Shown here piece after piece: positions 24,878 through 33,846 of a stretch of DNA of 64,000 nt. The notes beneath the pieces were generated by a model, which saw only the letters and a program-made list of their open reading frames with translations, did not search any database and was not told where the DNA came from. The stretch comes from JBPCOI01 sp051000395 (GTDB lineage: Bacteria; Actinomycetota; Actinomycetes; Mycobacteriales; Jatrophihabitantaceae): the NCBI GenBank assembly GCA_051000395.1, contig JBPCOI010000061.1, positions 1 to 64,000 of the forward strand, given 5' to 3'. The position numbers and the translations under genes were made by a program. Position 1 is the first letter of the stretch. Every line of letters begins with the position of its first letter.

Positions 24878-27800
24878 CTACGAGGCGTCTTCGTCGCGGA
24901 TCTCGTCGTAGGAGCCGGCGAGGTAGGTCATCAGCGCGTCGCGGAAGCCGGGCTTCTCGAAGAACGCGTTGAACAGCTGGCCGTTGGACTCGTGGCGGTC
25001 GACGATGGCGTCCTCGGCGATGCGTTCGAGTACGACGCGGTACTGGTCGCGGTCGTTGTTGAGCGCGACGACGCGGACCTTCTCGTTGTCCTTGATCGCC
25101 TGCTTCTGCTGCTCGAACCACACCTTGTCGGCGTCGTCGAGATTCATCCCGTAGCGCTGGTTGAGGTTGTCGATCAGTTGGGACAGCTTCTCCGTCGGCG
25201 ATTCGTACGCCTTGCCGGTACCCCCGCCGGGTAGGGCGACGCCCGGCTCGTCGGTGCCGGTCGTCAGCGCGAGGTTCTCCTCCTCGCCCTGGGCTTCCGT
25301 GCGCAGGTGCGTCAGCAGGACGGATTCGCTGATCTGCGGCAGCGGGTCGCCCGGCGCGGTCGGCAACAGAGGCAGCAGCGCGCGGCCGTATAGGTAGAGC
25401 GCTTCGAGGTCGCGGTCGGTCCACGGCATCACCTGGGCGAGGAACGAGTACGCGCGCACGAACGCCTTGAGCGCGTCGCGGAAGACGTCCTGCGTGTCCT
25501 CGTCCAGTGCGTCGAACCGCGCCACTGCCGGCGTCGTATTGGCGTAAATGGTCTTCTGGTTCGCCGCACCGCCGGTGAGCAGTGCGTCGACTGCCGCCTT
25601 CAGCTCGTCGGGATGGATGACGTGCGCGGCGTCGATGGTGCGCTCGAGCGTGTAGAGCAGGTTCGGATCCGTCGGGGCAGCCGAGGACTGCTCGAAGAAC
25701 GGCTCGAACGCGTCTTGGAGGTCTTCGGCTTTGTTGGCGAAGTCGAGGACGAAGGTGTCGGTCTTGCCGGGATGGATGCGGTTGAGGCGCGAGAGGGTCT
25801 GCACCGCCTTCACGCCCGCAAGCTTCTTGTCGACGTACATCGTGTGCAGCAGCGGCTGGTCGAACCCGGTCTGGTACTTCTCCGCGACGATGAGCACCTG
25901 ATAGTCGTCGGCGGCGAACCGCCTGGGCAGCTGGCCCTCACCGAAACCGTTCATCAGCGCCTCGGTGTAGCTGACGGCTGCGTCGGTCGGGTCGACGACG
26001 CTGCCGGAGAACGCGACCAGCGCAGCGATCCGGCCGGGACCGGAGGCGTAGCCCTTCTTCGCGAGTTAGGCGTCGATGGCCTGCTTGTAGCGCACGGCGT
26101 GCAGCCGCGAGCGGGTCACGACCATCGCCTTGGCATGACCGCCGATCTTGCCGGCCGTCTTCTGCCGGAAGTGCTCGATGACGATCTCGGCCTTCTGCGC
26201 CAGGTTCGTCGGGTGCAGCGACACGAATCGGGCCAGCGCGGCCGAGGCCTTGCTGGTCGGCACCTCCGGGTCCTGGGAAGGTTCGGAGTTGGCGAGCCGG
26301 TAGTAGGTGTCGTAGGTGGTGTAGTTGGCCAGGACGTCGAGGATGAACTCCTCCTCGATCGCCTGCCGCATCGAGTACAGATGGAACGGCACGTACACCG
26401 GCTCGCCGTCTGCACCGGTGATCACGTCGCCGAACAGTTCCAGCGTCTTCGGTTTCGGTGTCGCAGTGAAGGCGAAGAATGCCAGGTTCGCCTGCGCGCC
26501 ACGGGCCGTCATCGACTCCGCGATGAGGTCGACCACGTCGTCCGCCTCGTCCTCGATCCGTGCTTCGGCCACCTCAGCGACGCTCAGCGGGTCGGCCTGC
26601 TCTGTGGTGACGACGGTCGAGGCGCCGAGCACCCGCTTCATGTCCTTCATCGCCTCGCCCGACGTGGACGAGTGCGCCTCGTCGATGATCACTGCGAACC
26701 GGCTGCCGGCTACCTGGCCGGCCTGCTCGGCGATCACCGGGAGCTTCTGCAGCGTGGTGATGACGATGCGCGCGGCGTTGCCCGCGAGCGCCGAACGCAG
26801 CTGTGCGGAGTCCTCGTCGATCTTCACGATCGTGCCGGGTGTGTGCGTGAATCCGGTGACCGTCGACTGCAGCTGGCGATCGAGCACCACCCGGTCGGTG
26901 ATGACGACGACCTTGTTGAAGATCGGCTGGTCGACACCCAGCCCGGCCGCGTGCACCGCTTCGGTCAACTCGCCGTGGAACGACGGAGTATGCAGCCGCG
27001 ACAGGTGGTGTGCCGCCCACGCGATGGTGTTCGACTTGCCCGAGCCGGCCGAGTGCTGGATCAACCGATTGCTGCCCGGCCCGGACTGCTTCGTTGCAGT
27101 GAGCAGCCGTTGCACCGCGTCCCACTGGTGAAAGCGCGGGAACAGCGCGGTCGTCTCACCGGTCTTCTTGCCGTCGGCATCGTAGACGTCCTCGACGTGG
27201 ACGAAATCGCCCAGCAGGCCGAGCCACGCGTCGCGGTCCCAGACCTGTTCCCAGAGGTAGGCGGTGTCGTAGCCGTCCGGGTTGGCTGGGTTCCCGGCCC
27301 CGCCCTTGCGTCCCGCGCCGCCCGAGCCCTGATTGAACGGCAGGAACCGAGTCTGCTCGCCCTGCAGCCGAGTGGTCGTGTAGACCTGGCTGGGGTCGAC
27401 CGCGAAGTGGACGACGGTGCGGGCGCGGAAGATCAGATCCGACGGATTGCGGTCGCGCTGGTACTGCTTCATCGCATCGGCGACGCGCTGCTGCGTCAGC
27501 GGATTCTTCAGTTCGGCCGTCGCGGTCGGGATGCCGTTGACGAACAGCGTCGTGTCCAGCGAGTCGAACGTGTTCGACTCGCTGTGGTGCAACTGCCGCA
27601 CGATCGTGAGCCGGTTGGCCCGGTACCGCTCCCAGAGGGAAACGGTCAGGCCGTTCGCCGGCGCGAAGAACGCCAACCGCAACGAGACCCCGTTCATCTT
27701 CGTGACGCCGCGCAGTACCTCGATCGTCCCGCGCTGGGTGAGCTGGTCGGCCACGTACTTCGCGACGCGTTCCCTCGCGGCCTGGACGCCGCCGAGCCGC

Positions 27801-27982
27801 TGGGTCAGCTGCTCCCACTCCTGCGGCTGCGAGGCCTCCAGGAATGCGACCAGCTCGGCCGGGTCGAGCCCGAGCGCGCGGTCGTAGCTGGACGCGACGC
27901 CCTGGCGCCAGCCGTTGGCAAGCAGGTGCGCCTCGATCGAATCCTCGAACGCACCCTCCGACCTGACGGAGTGGACCTTCAC
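24878..27982 (-). pseudogene. hsdR: Type I restriction endonuclease subunit HsdR, broken by an in-frame stop
   Basis: HsdR is the ATP-driven motor and nuclease of type I restriction systems. The nuclease motif is in TATAELKNPL, Walker A is in SAGSGKSNTIAW, the DEAH box is in VIIDEAHSSTSG, and helicase motif III is in FAFTATPK. After KQAIDA (codon at 26066-26068) a TAA interrupts the frame, which then continues without shift as LAKKGYASGPGRIAALVAFSGSVVDP and on to motif VI (QTLSRLNRIHPGK) and the C-terminal helical domain. A Tyr codon (TAC or TAT) probably became TAA. The first part is 638 residues; a restart at 25954 would give 358. The GTG start overlaps the upstream vapC fragment (GTGA). 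As written it cannot make a full motor. Confidence 0.88.
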
Positions 27983-28173
27983 GGTGCATCCGGGCGGGGG
28001 ATCGCCTGCCGCGTTGCACGGTCGGCAGCCTCATCGGTGACGAGGCGCCCGACCGGCAGCTTGGCGAGCGCAACTGCAGTGATCGCCGGCGACAACGGCA
28101 GGTCTTCAGGTTCGAGGCGCTCGAGATGTCCGATCGCGTTGGTGCGCAACACCCCGACGCCGTGGGCCGTCAC
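27979..28173 (-). pseudogene. Truncated VapC-like PIN toxin fragment
   Basis: A 64-residue reading, VGVLRTNAIGHLERLEPEDLPLSPAITAVALAKLPVGRLVTDEAADRATRQ, that matches only the first third of a PIN-domain toxin. The first catalytic Asp (usual DTN or DTS) is replaced by Arg in VLRTN, and the other acidic residues are lost with the missing C-terminal part. It overlaps the antitoxin gene upstream and the hsdR start downstream by four bases each, so a deletion may have joined the vapBC operon to hsdR. It cannot be an active nuclease. Confidence 0.6.
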
Positions 28174-28406
28174 AACGATTGATCGACGATCGCGTCGACG
28201 TCGGCGCGCAGCCGATGCGGATCCAGCTGCGGCAGCCGGGCAGAGCGCGCAGCCAGCGCCGCCGCGGTCAGCCGCTCGCGGCCCACTGGCTCCAGCCGTG
28301 CCATCGGCTTGCCATCACGGGTGATCGTCACTCGTTCCCCCGACACGACGCGATCAAGCACGTGTCCGCCCTGATTGCGCAGCGCACGCACCGTTGTCTC
28401 ACGCAT
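28170..28406 (-). CDS. Phd/YefM-type antitoxin (partner truncated)
   Basis: A 78-residue antitoxin: RETTVRALRNQGGHVLDRVVSGERVTITRDGKPMARLEPV is the DNA-binding part, and the rest (LAARSARLPQLDPHRLRADVDAIVDQSL) is the toxin-binding tail. It looks intact, although the toxin next to it is a fragment. It may still repress the operon that includes hsdR (inference). The ATG at 28406 is followed by an unbroken frame. Confidence 0.82.
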   Translation of the reverse strand: MRETTVRALRNQGGHVLDRVVSGERVTITRDGKPMARLEPVGRERLTAAALAARSARLPQLDPHRLRADVDAIVDQSL

Positions 28407-28568
28407 CCTCCGATGGTATTGCCGGTGAGACCGGAGTGCCTCCGGACCGACCTGCCGGACGCGGATTCGCTACGAAGATGCGCCGGGCGAGTTCACTGAT
28501 CGTGACCGCGTGTCGAAGACCGTGTCCATCCGTTGAGGTCGGACCGTGAAAGGCGTTCGCCCCTGGGC

Positions 28569-28597
28569 TTGCAACCGTCCATTTGGACAGCTATAAT
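28569..28597 (+). promoter_or_regulatory. Strong sigma-70-type promoter, probably leaderless
   Basis: A -35 TTGCAA at 28569-28574 and a perfect -10 TATAAT at 28592-28597 are separated by 17 bases. Transcription should start near 28604-28605, which is the ATG of the DUF222/HNH gene, so the mRNA would be leaderless. This fits the absence of a ribosome site before that ATG. Confidence 0.72.
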
Positions 28598-28604
28598 CAT
28601 ACCC

Positions 28605-29923
28605 ATGTTCCCCACGGCAGCAGCGGACGCCGGACTCGCTGCGATAGGCGAGCTGAGCCGAACCGTGGCGAACCTCGAGCAGGACGTCGACGACTCGGTG
28701 CGAGTGGACCGGATCCGCGCGCTGGAGGAGCTGCGCTCGGCGGTGGCCGCCGCACAGGCACGCGAGACCGCCGGGTTCGTCGATTCGCAACGCGCGGCGC
28801 AACACGCGGTTGGGGTGCCGGCCGAACGGATCGGGCGCGGAATCGCCGCCCAGGTCGGTCTCGCCCGCCGGATCTCGCCCTACCGGGCATCCCGCTACGT
28901 CGGCTGGGCCAAGATTCTCACGACCGAGTTGCCGCGCACCTACGCGGTGTTGTGTCGCGGTCAGGTGCCCGAGGGGCGAGCGCTGTCCGTCGCGCGTGAG
29001 ACGGTCTGGCTGTCCCGCGAGCAGCGCGCCGCCGTCGATGCCGAACTCGCGCCGCGACTGGAATCGCTCGGCGACCGCCAGGTCGAGACCGAGGCCCGGA
29101 AGCTCGGCTACGCCCTCGACCCGGCGGGCTATGTCGCGCGGCTGCGCAACGTGGAGGGTGACCGGCACGTGTCGCTGCGTCCGGCGCCGGACTGCATGAC
29201 TCGGCTGTCCGCGCTGCTTCCGGTGAAGCAAGGCGTCGCGGCTTATGCCGCGCTGACGCGAGCTGCCGACGCAGCGCGCGGCGAGGGCGACGAGCGGGCA
29301 CGGGGACAGCTCATGGCTGACACCCTCGTCGAGCGGGTCACCGGACAAGCGGCGGCCGACGATGTCCCGATCGAGATCAATTTGATCATGACGGACGAGG
29401 CCTTGTTCAACACCGGCGAGCACGCCGACGAACCGGTCGACGTCGTCGCGGAGGGCGTACCTGCGACCACCATCCCCGCCGAACTCGGCCGCCGCGCGGC
29501 CGCCGATGCCAGTGGAGGGGCCGCGGTGTTCCTTCGGCGTCTCTACACCAGACCCGAGGACGGTCAGCTGGCCGCAATGGATTCGCGCAGCCGGTTCTTC
29601 ACCGGCAACCTGCGAAAGTTCCTCTGCTGCGCGACCGGGTTTGCCGTACTCCCTGGTGCGGTGCGCCGATCCGGCACGCCGACCACATCACCCCCGCCGA
29701 CGAGGGCGGACCCACGTCCGCCGCCGACGGCCAGGGACTGTGCGAGGCGTGCAACTACGCGAAGCAGGCCGACGGTTGGACGCAGCGGCTCGTCGCCGCC
29801 GAGATCATCACGACCACACCGACCGGACACCGGTACCGAAGTAGCCCACCCCGACCACCCGGCTGGCGACCGCCCAGGTCACCGGTCGAACTGCAGTTCC
29901 ATCGCTTGCTCGTTGCTGCCTGA
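28605..29923 (+). pseudogene. DUF222-HNH endonuclease-like gene (13E12 repeat family), frameshifted before the HNH motif
   Basis: Starts MFPTAAADAGLAAIGELSRTVANLE and follows the DUF222 pattern (RRISPYRASRYVGWAKILTTELPRTYAVLCRGQVPEGRALSVARET), ending with SRFFTGNLRKFL near 29620. Then the frame becomes nonsense. A one-base correction near 29622 restores LRDRVCRTPWCGAPIRHADHITPADEGGPTSAADGQGLCEACNYAKQADGW, the complete HNH motif with its CxxC pairs, running to a TGA at 29921-29923. The intact protein would be about 438 residues. This family is highly amplified in actinobacteria, often within mobile or decayed regions. It sits between two halves of the type I restriction locus. Confidence 0.82.
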
Positions 29924-29931
29924 CCGCGCTG

Positions 29932-30820
29932 CTACACGGGTACGCGCGACCCATTCGCCGACGACACGTCGAACTCCCCCGCTACGGCGGCAGTGATCAA
30001 CGACCGCTTGAGCTCGTTGATCCTGGTGATCGATTCGATCAGGAGCTTCGAGCCATCGACAACGCCCTCCCGTGCCTCGTCGGCGGCGCCGACGGTCAGA
30101 CCCTGTTCGCGAACATCTCGCCAAAGCACCGGTAGATGGAGCAACGCACTGACGCCGAAATGCTGCTGAATCGATCCGGATGCCGCGGCGGTAATCGCCA
30201 TAGTCCGATGCGCCGAGCGCGGCGCCGTCCTCGTCCAGCAGCAGGTCGACCATGAGCGTGATGACCTCACGCGGGGTGTAGTGCTCACCCGCGGTCTCGT
30301 TGCTCATCTCCGAGAACTTGCGCAGCAGTTCCTCGAAGATGTAGCCCATCGCCTCGTTGGAGACGACGTCCGGATGCAGGTCGACGTCGGCAAAATCGCC
30401 CAGCACCGCGTACAGCACCCCGGCCTTGTCCAGCTTGACGATCGTCTGCTGGTAGCCGAAGGCGTCCAGGACCTCGGCCGCAGCCGGGCTGAACCCGGCC
30501 ACATAGGCCTGTAGCTGCGCGGCGATGTTCTTGTCGTCGGACAGCATCGTCTTCATCGACAACGGCGAGGTGTTGTAGAACGGCAGGCCGCCGGCGGCGC
30601 GGCGTAACAGCGGATCAGCCGTCGCGCTGGTGAGATCCAGACCCTGAGCGCAAGCCAGGACCGCCGGCTTCGTCGGTTCGAGCACCGCGTCCAGCCGGAA
30701 CAGCACCAGCGTGGGCAGCATGACCGACCCGTACTCGTGCGGCTTCAGGTTGCCGCGCAGCTTGTCCGCGATCTTCCAGATGAACGCGACCTTGTTCTCG
30801 AACCCCGCCGGCGTCGCCAT
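29932..30820 (-). pseudogene. hsdM: HsdM N-terminus joined to HsdS C-terminus by an internal deletion
   Basis: The first 200 or so residues are HsdM, the type I methyltransferase subunit: ENKVAFIWKIADKLRGNLKPHEYGSVMLPTLVLFRLDAVL...EAMGYIFEELLRKFSEMSNETAGEHYTPREVITLMVDLLLDED. The AdoMet and NPPF motifs are missing. After a junction near 30190 the other frame gives the C-terminal end of HsdS: EQGLTVGAADEAREGVVDGSKLLIESITRINELKRSLITAAVAGEFDVSSANGSRVP, ending at 29932. The deletion removed the catalytic half of HsdM and both recognition domains of HsdS. The locus therefore cannot methylate or recognise DNA. Confidence 0.85.
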
Positions 30821-30881
30821 CACTTCCTCTCATCGCGTTGACGCTGACCCGATCACGGTCCGTCGTGGGCCGCAAGCGGCG

Positions 30882-31298
30882 TCAATCGCGTATCGAGGTG
30901 CCGCCGCTCCATCCGTGCCAGCGGTCGATCTCCACGTGGACGCTGACGCGTGGGCGTTCGCGGTTTCGGTAGGGCTCGCCGGTGTAGTGCTGCGACAGCC
31001 GGTCGATGTCCTGAAGTCCTATGTCGTCGGCCATCGACACGACGTGTCCTTGCACGCTGACGTGGGTGTACCAGTCGTCGTGGGCCAGCGCGGTCAGCGA
31101 GACGCGAGGATCGCGTCGCAGGTGCTCGAGCCGAGCCCGCTCGGCGTCGAGGCCGAGCAGGATTGTGCCGTCGGGTTCGAGCAGGTACCACGTCGCGACC
31201 GTGACCGGGTGGCCGTCCGCGGCGAGTGTCGCCATGACGGCAGGGTTGGGTTGGGCAAGCAGTTCGAGAACGCTCTGGGGTAGCGGCGCGGATGACAC
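30882..31298 (-). CDS. PPOX-class (split-barrel) flavin-dependent oxidase-like protein
   Basis: A 138-residue protein with the pyridoxamine-oxidase-like fold: LAQPNPAVMATLAADGHPVTVATWYLLEPDGTILLGLDAERARLEHLRRDPRVSLTAL, then a strand HVSVQGHVV and a C-terminal RVSVHVEIDRWHGW. Actinobacterial members often bind F420 or FMN. The GTG at 31298 has a GGAAGG site; longer readings have no homology. Substrate unknown. Confidence 0.85.
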   Translation of the reverse strand: MSSAPLPQSVLELLAQPNPAVMATLAADGHPVTVATWYLLEPDGTILLGLDAERARLEHLRRDPRVSLTALAHDDWYTHVSVQGHVVSMADDIGLQDIDRLSQHYTGEPYRNRERPRVSVHVEIDRWHGWSGGTSIRD

Positions 31299-31419
31299 CA
31301 GGCACCTTCCGATAGCGGGATTCAAGCTCAGCATCCACCGTGCGCGATCTCTGGTGGCCGGGGGTCCGGGCGTGGTAGGACATAAGCGCCGGAAAACAAC
31401 TCCTCGAAGGTGGCATCCC

Positions 31420-32889
31420 ATGAGTCGTCGTCTGCTCACGTGCATGCTCAGCGCCGGCGCGGCGCTCGCCCTGGCCGGGGGGGTCGCCGCCGCGGTCACG
31501 CCGCCCGGATCACCCGTGCTGCTGCACTACGGCCAGGTGACCCGGCAGGACGTGGCCTCGCAGCCCGGTTCCGAGCCGGACACCGTCGTCGAGCCGGACG
31601 TCGCGGTCTCCCCGCTGAACCCGAACGTCGCCGTGGCGGCCGCGCACGACAGCCGCTTCCCCGACGGCGGCGCCGTGGACATCAGCGTGGCCTGGACCCG
31701 CGACGGCGGCGCGACGTGGCACCACTACGCGGCCCCGGGGCTGACGACGGCCACCGGCGGCAGCTTCGAGCGGGCCTCTGACCCCGTGCTGGCCTTCGGT
31801 CCGGACGGCTCGGCCTACCTGTCCACGCTGGTGTTCAACGCCACCAACTGCCGCACCGGGGTCGCGGTGCAGCGCTCCACCGACGGTGGCATCACCTTCG
31901 GCGCGCCCGTCCTCGCGCACCAGAGCACCGTGTGCTCCTACTCCGACGACAAGAACTGGCTGGTCGTCGACAACTCGCCGAGCAGCCCGCACTACGGGCG
32001 GCTCTACCAATTCTGGACGCCGTTCATCACCACCAGCACCTATTCGAGTTCCCCGCAGGCAGTGCGGTGGTCCGACGACAAGGGCCAGACCTGGAGCGCC
32101 ACGTCCTACGTGACGGCCCGCAACCAGGGCACCCAGAACTCCCAGCCGATGATCCAGGCCAACGGCACGATCATCGACACGTACTACAACTACGGGCCCG
32201 GCCAGCACCCCGACGCTAAGCCGGGCGCGGTGCCCGAGGCCAAGGCTGCCCGCGCACACGTCGCGGCGCGCCAGTCCATCAACGCCAGCGGATCGATCTT
32301 CGCGTCGCGGTCCGCCGACGGCGGCCAGACCTGGACCACGGTGGCCGAGATCGTCGTCAACGGCGGCGCCTACGCACCCGGCGTCCGCTGCTGCCTGTTC
32401 GGCGCGGACATCGACGCGCGCACCGGGCAGATGTACGTCGTCTACAACGGCGCGGGCGCCAGCGGCAACACCGACCCGGTCGAGCTGTCCTCGTCGACCG
32501 ACGGGTTCAACTGGTCCGCGCCGGTCCGGGTCTCGCAGGGCGACGTGCCCGGCGTGCAACGCGTGAACGTCGACGTGGTCGCGCGCGGTGGGCACGTCTA
32601 CGTCTCCTACGGCACCCGCACCGACATCGGCAACCACGGTGGGGTGGTGCAGCAGCAGCTGTCGGTGTCCTACGACCGCGGGTTGACCTTCGGCACGCCG
32701 ATGTCGATCGGGCAGCTCTCGGTACTGCGCTACGCGGCGCAGGCCGGCGGCTACTTCCCCGGCGACTACATCGGTTCGGCCATCACCAGTGGGCGGCTCT
32801 ACGTCGTGTGGGCGCGCTCCTCGATGCCGCCGCCGTACTCCACCTCTCGCTACCACCAGGTGATCGACGGGGCCACCCTGCGCCCGTAG
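31420..32889 (+). CDS. Secreted sialidase-like protein with Asp-box repeats
   Basis: A 489-residue exported protein. The signal peptide is MSRRLLTCMLSAGAALALAGGVAAAV. Six Asp-box-like motifs follow around the length: TRDGGATW, STDGGITF, SDDKGQTW, SADGGQTW, SSTDGFNW and YDRGLTF, which mark a six-bladed beta-propeller as in sialidases. The catalytic Arg triad of true sialidases cannot be confirmed, so enzyme activity is uncertain; a carbohydrate-binding or other propeller role is possible. Start ATG at 31420 with a GAAGGTGG site. It ends five bases before the convergent PaaX gene. Confidence 0.82.
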   Translation: MSRRLLTCMLSAGAALALAGGVAAAVTPPGSPVLLHYGQVTRQDVASQPGSEPDTVVEPDVAVSPLNPNVAVAAAHDSRFPDGGAVDISVAWTRDGGATWHHYAAPGLTTATGGSFERASDPVLAFGPDGSAYLSTLVFNATNCRTGVAVQRSTDGGITFGAPVLAHQSTVCSYSDDKNWLVVDNSPSSPHYGRLYQFWTPFITTSTYSSSPQAVRWSDDKGQTWSATSYVTARNQGTQNSQPMIQANGTIIDTYYNYGPGQHPDAKPGAVPEAKAARAHVAARQSINASGSIFASRSADGGQTWTTVAEIVVNGGAYAPGVRCCLFGADIDARTGQMYVVYNGAGASGNTDPVELSSSTDGFNWSAPVRVSQGDVPGVQRVNVDVVARGGHVYVSYGTRTDIGNHGGVVQQQLSVSYDRGLTFGTPMSIGQLSVLRYAAQAGGYFPGDYIGSAITSGRLYVVWARSSMPPPYSTSRYHQVIDGATLRP

Positions 32890-32894
32890 GCCGC

Positions 32895-33737
32895 TCAGTT
32901 GGCGAGGCTGTTCAGGCGCGTCCACTCGCTGGTCGCGGCTGCCGACCAGCTCGCGTGCCTGCGCCGGAACAGCGCGAGCGCTCGGTAGCCGTTCCAGCGC
33001 GCGGGCAGCAGCTCGCGCGGGAGCGCCGGGTCGATCCAGGGGAACCGGCGCCAGGCGTGGACGAGTTCGACCAGCCGCGCCAGCGGATCGCTCGTGCGCG
33101 CCGGGGCGAACTCGGCGAGGAACTCGCGATAGCTCTGCTCGAGCGCGGGCAGGTCCCAGGCCTGCGCGATCATGGTGGCCAGATTTCCGAGCCGGTACTC
33201 GGCGAGGAAGACCCGGGCCTCGTCGAGCACGCCAGCCTCCGCGAGCACCTGCTCCGCCGCGCCGATCCGCTCGGCATGGGTGCTGATCCACAGGCCCGCG
33301 CTCGGGCTGCCGAGCCCCACCCAGCCCAGCCGGGTGCGCAGTAGGTGCCGCGCCGCCCGGTCGGTCTCGGGCACCCGCACCATGACCAGCAGCCAGCGGC
33401 CGTCCCACCGCTCCGCGGGTCCGGTGAAGCCGTAGATGCGCTCGGCGCCCTCGCTCAGCAGGCGCTCGCCGCTGCCGGTCAGGCGCCAGCGGGTGCGTCG
33501 TCCGATCCGCTCGGAGCGCAGCCAGCCGTCGGCCGCGGTCCGCATCAGCGCCTGGCGTGCGGCCTTCTCCTCGACGCCGAGGCGGCCGAGCACGGCGATG
33601 CACGCCGATGTCCAGGCGCTCGCGCCGTTGGGAAGTGCGAACTCGCCGAGCACCGTGAACAGGAGCCCGCGCGCACTTTCGGCGCCCGCGGCGTGTCGCC
33701 GCGACATGCTTGGCGCCCGAGCCGGCGTGGTCGTCAT
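32895..33737 (-). CDS. PaaX-family transcriptional repressor
   Basis: A 280-residue regulator. N-terminal winged helix: SARGLLFTVLGEFALPNGASAWTSACIAVLGRLGVEEKAARQALMRTAADGWLRSERIGRRTRWRLTGSGERLL. The PaaX-type middle region has WDGRWLLVMVRVPETDRAARHLLRTRLGWVGLGSPSAGLWIS, and the C-terminal part has WIDPALPRELLPARWNG. PaaX repressors respond to an aryl-CoA (phenylacetyl-CoA in E. coli). Being divergent from boxC and boxB, this one likely senses benzoyl-CoA (inference). ATG at 33737 with a GGAGG site. Confidence 0.88.
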   Translation of the reverse strand: MTTTPARAPSMSRRHAAGAESARGLLFTVLGEFALPNGASAWTSACIAVLGRLGVEEKAARQALMRTAADGWLRSERIGRRTRWRLTGSGERLLSEGAERIYGFTGPAERWDGRWLLVMVRVPETDRAARHLLRTRLGWVGLGSPSAGLWISTHAERIGAAEQVLAEAGVLDEARVFLAEYRLGNLATMIAQAWDLPALEQSYREFLAEFAPARTSDPLARLVELVHAWRRFPWIDPALPRELLPARWNGYRALALFRRRHASWSAAATSEWTRLNSLAN

Positions 33738-33781
33738 CCGGTGTCCTCCCTGACGGTAGGCGCTCAATGTACTACGAGGAC

Positions 33782-33809
33782 TTGACGGACGGTCAGGAAA
33801 GTGTAGAAC
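33782..33809 (+). promoter_or_regulatory. Candidate box-operon promoter with overlapping PaaX-type operator
   Basis: TTGACG at 33782-33787 and TAGAAC at 33804-33809 are 16 bases apart and lie upstream of boxC. The arms TGAC and GTCA of an imperfect palindrome (33783-33795) cover the -35 box, and a second TGACGG copy is at 33751. A repressor bound there would block RNA polymerase, in keeping with the divergent PaaX gene. The motif is short, so this is a suggestion. Confidence 0.4.
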
Positions 33810-33846
33810 ATAGAGCAGGCACGAACCGTCGCGAGGAGACGAGCAC

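Noticed and set aside
25613..28324. A 903-codon plus-strand frame opposite hsdR
   Set aside because: It is an antisense shadow of hsdR with no motif and very biased composition.
18473..31298. Right-hand attachment repeat or integrase for an element at tRNA-Asn
   Set aside because: I looked for a copy of the tRNA 3' end (GGTTCGAGTCC) and for an integrase-type protein and saw neither, so no element is annotated.
31510..33603. A 697-codon minus-strand frame opposite the Asp-box gene
   Set aside because: Its composition is the Arg/Gly/Ala/Val-rich type produced by antisense reading of GC-rich genes, and no motif is present. The PaaX gene lies in another frame.
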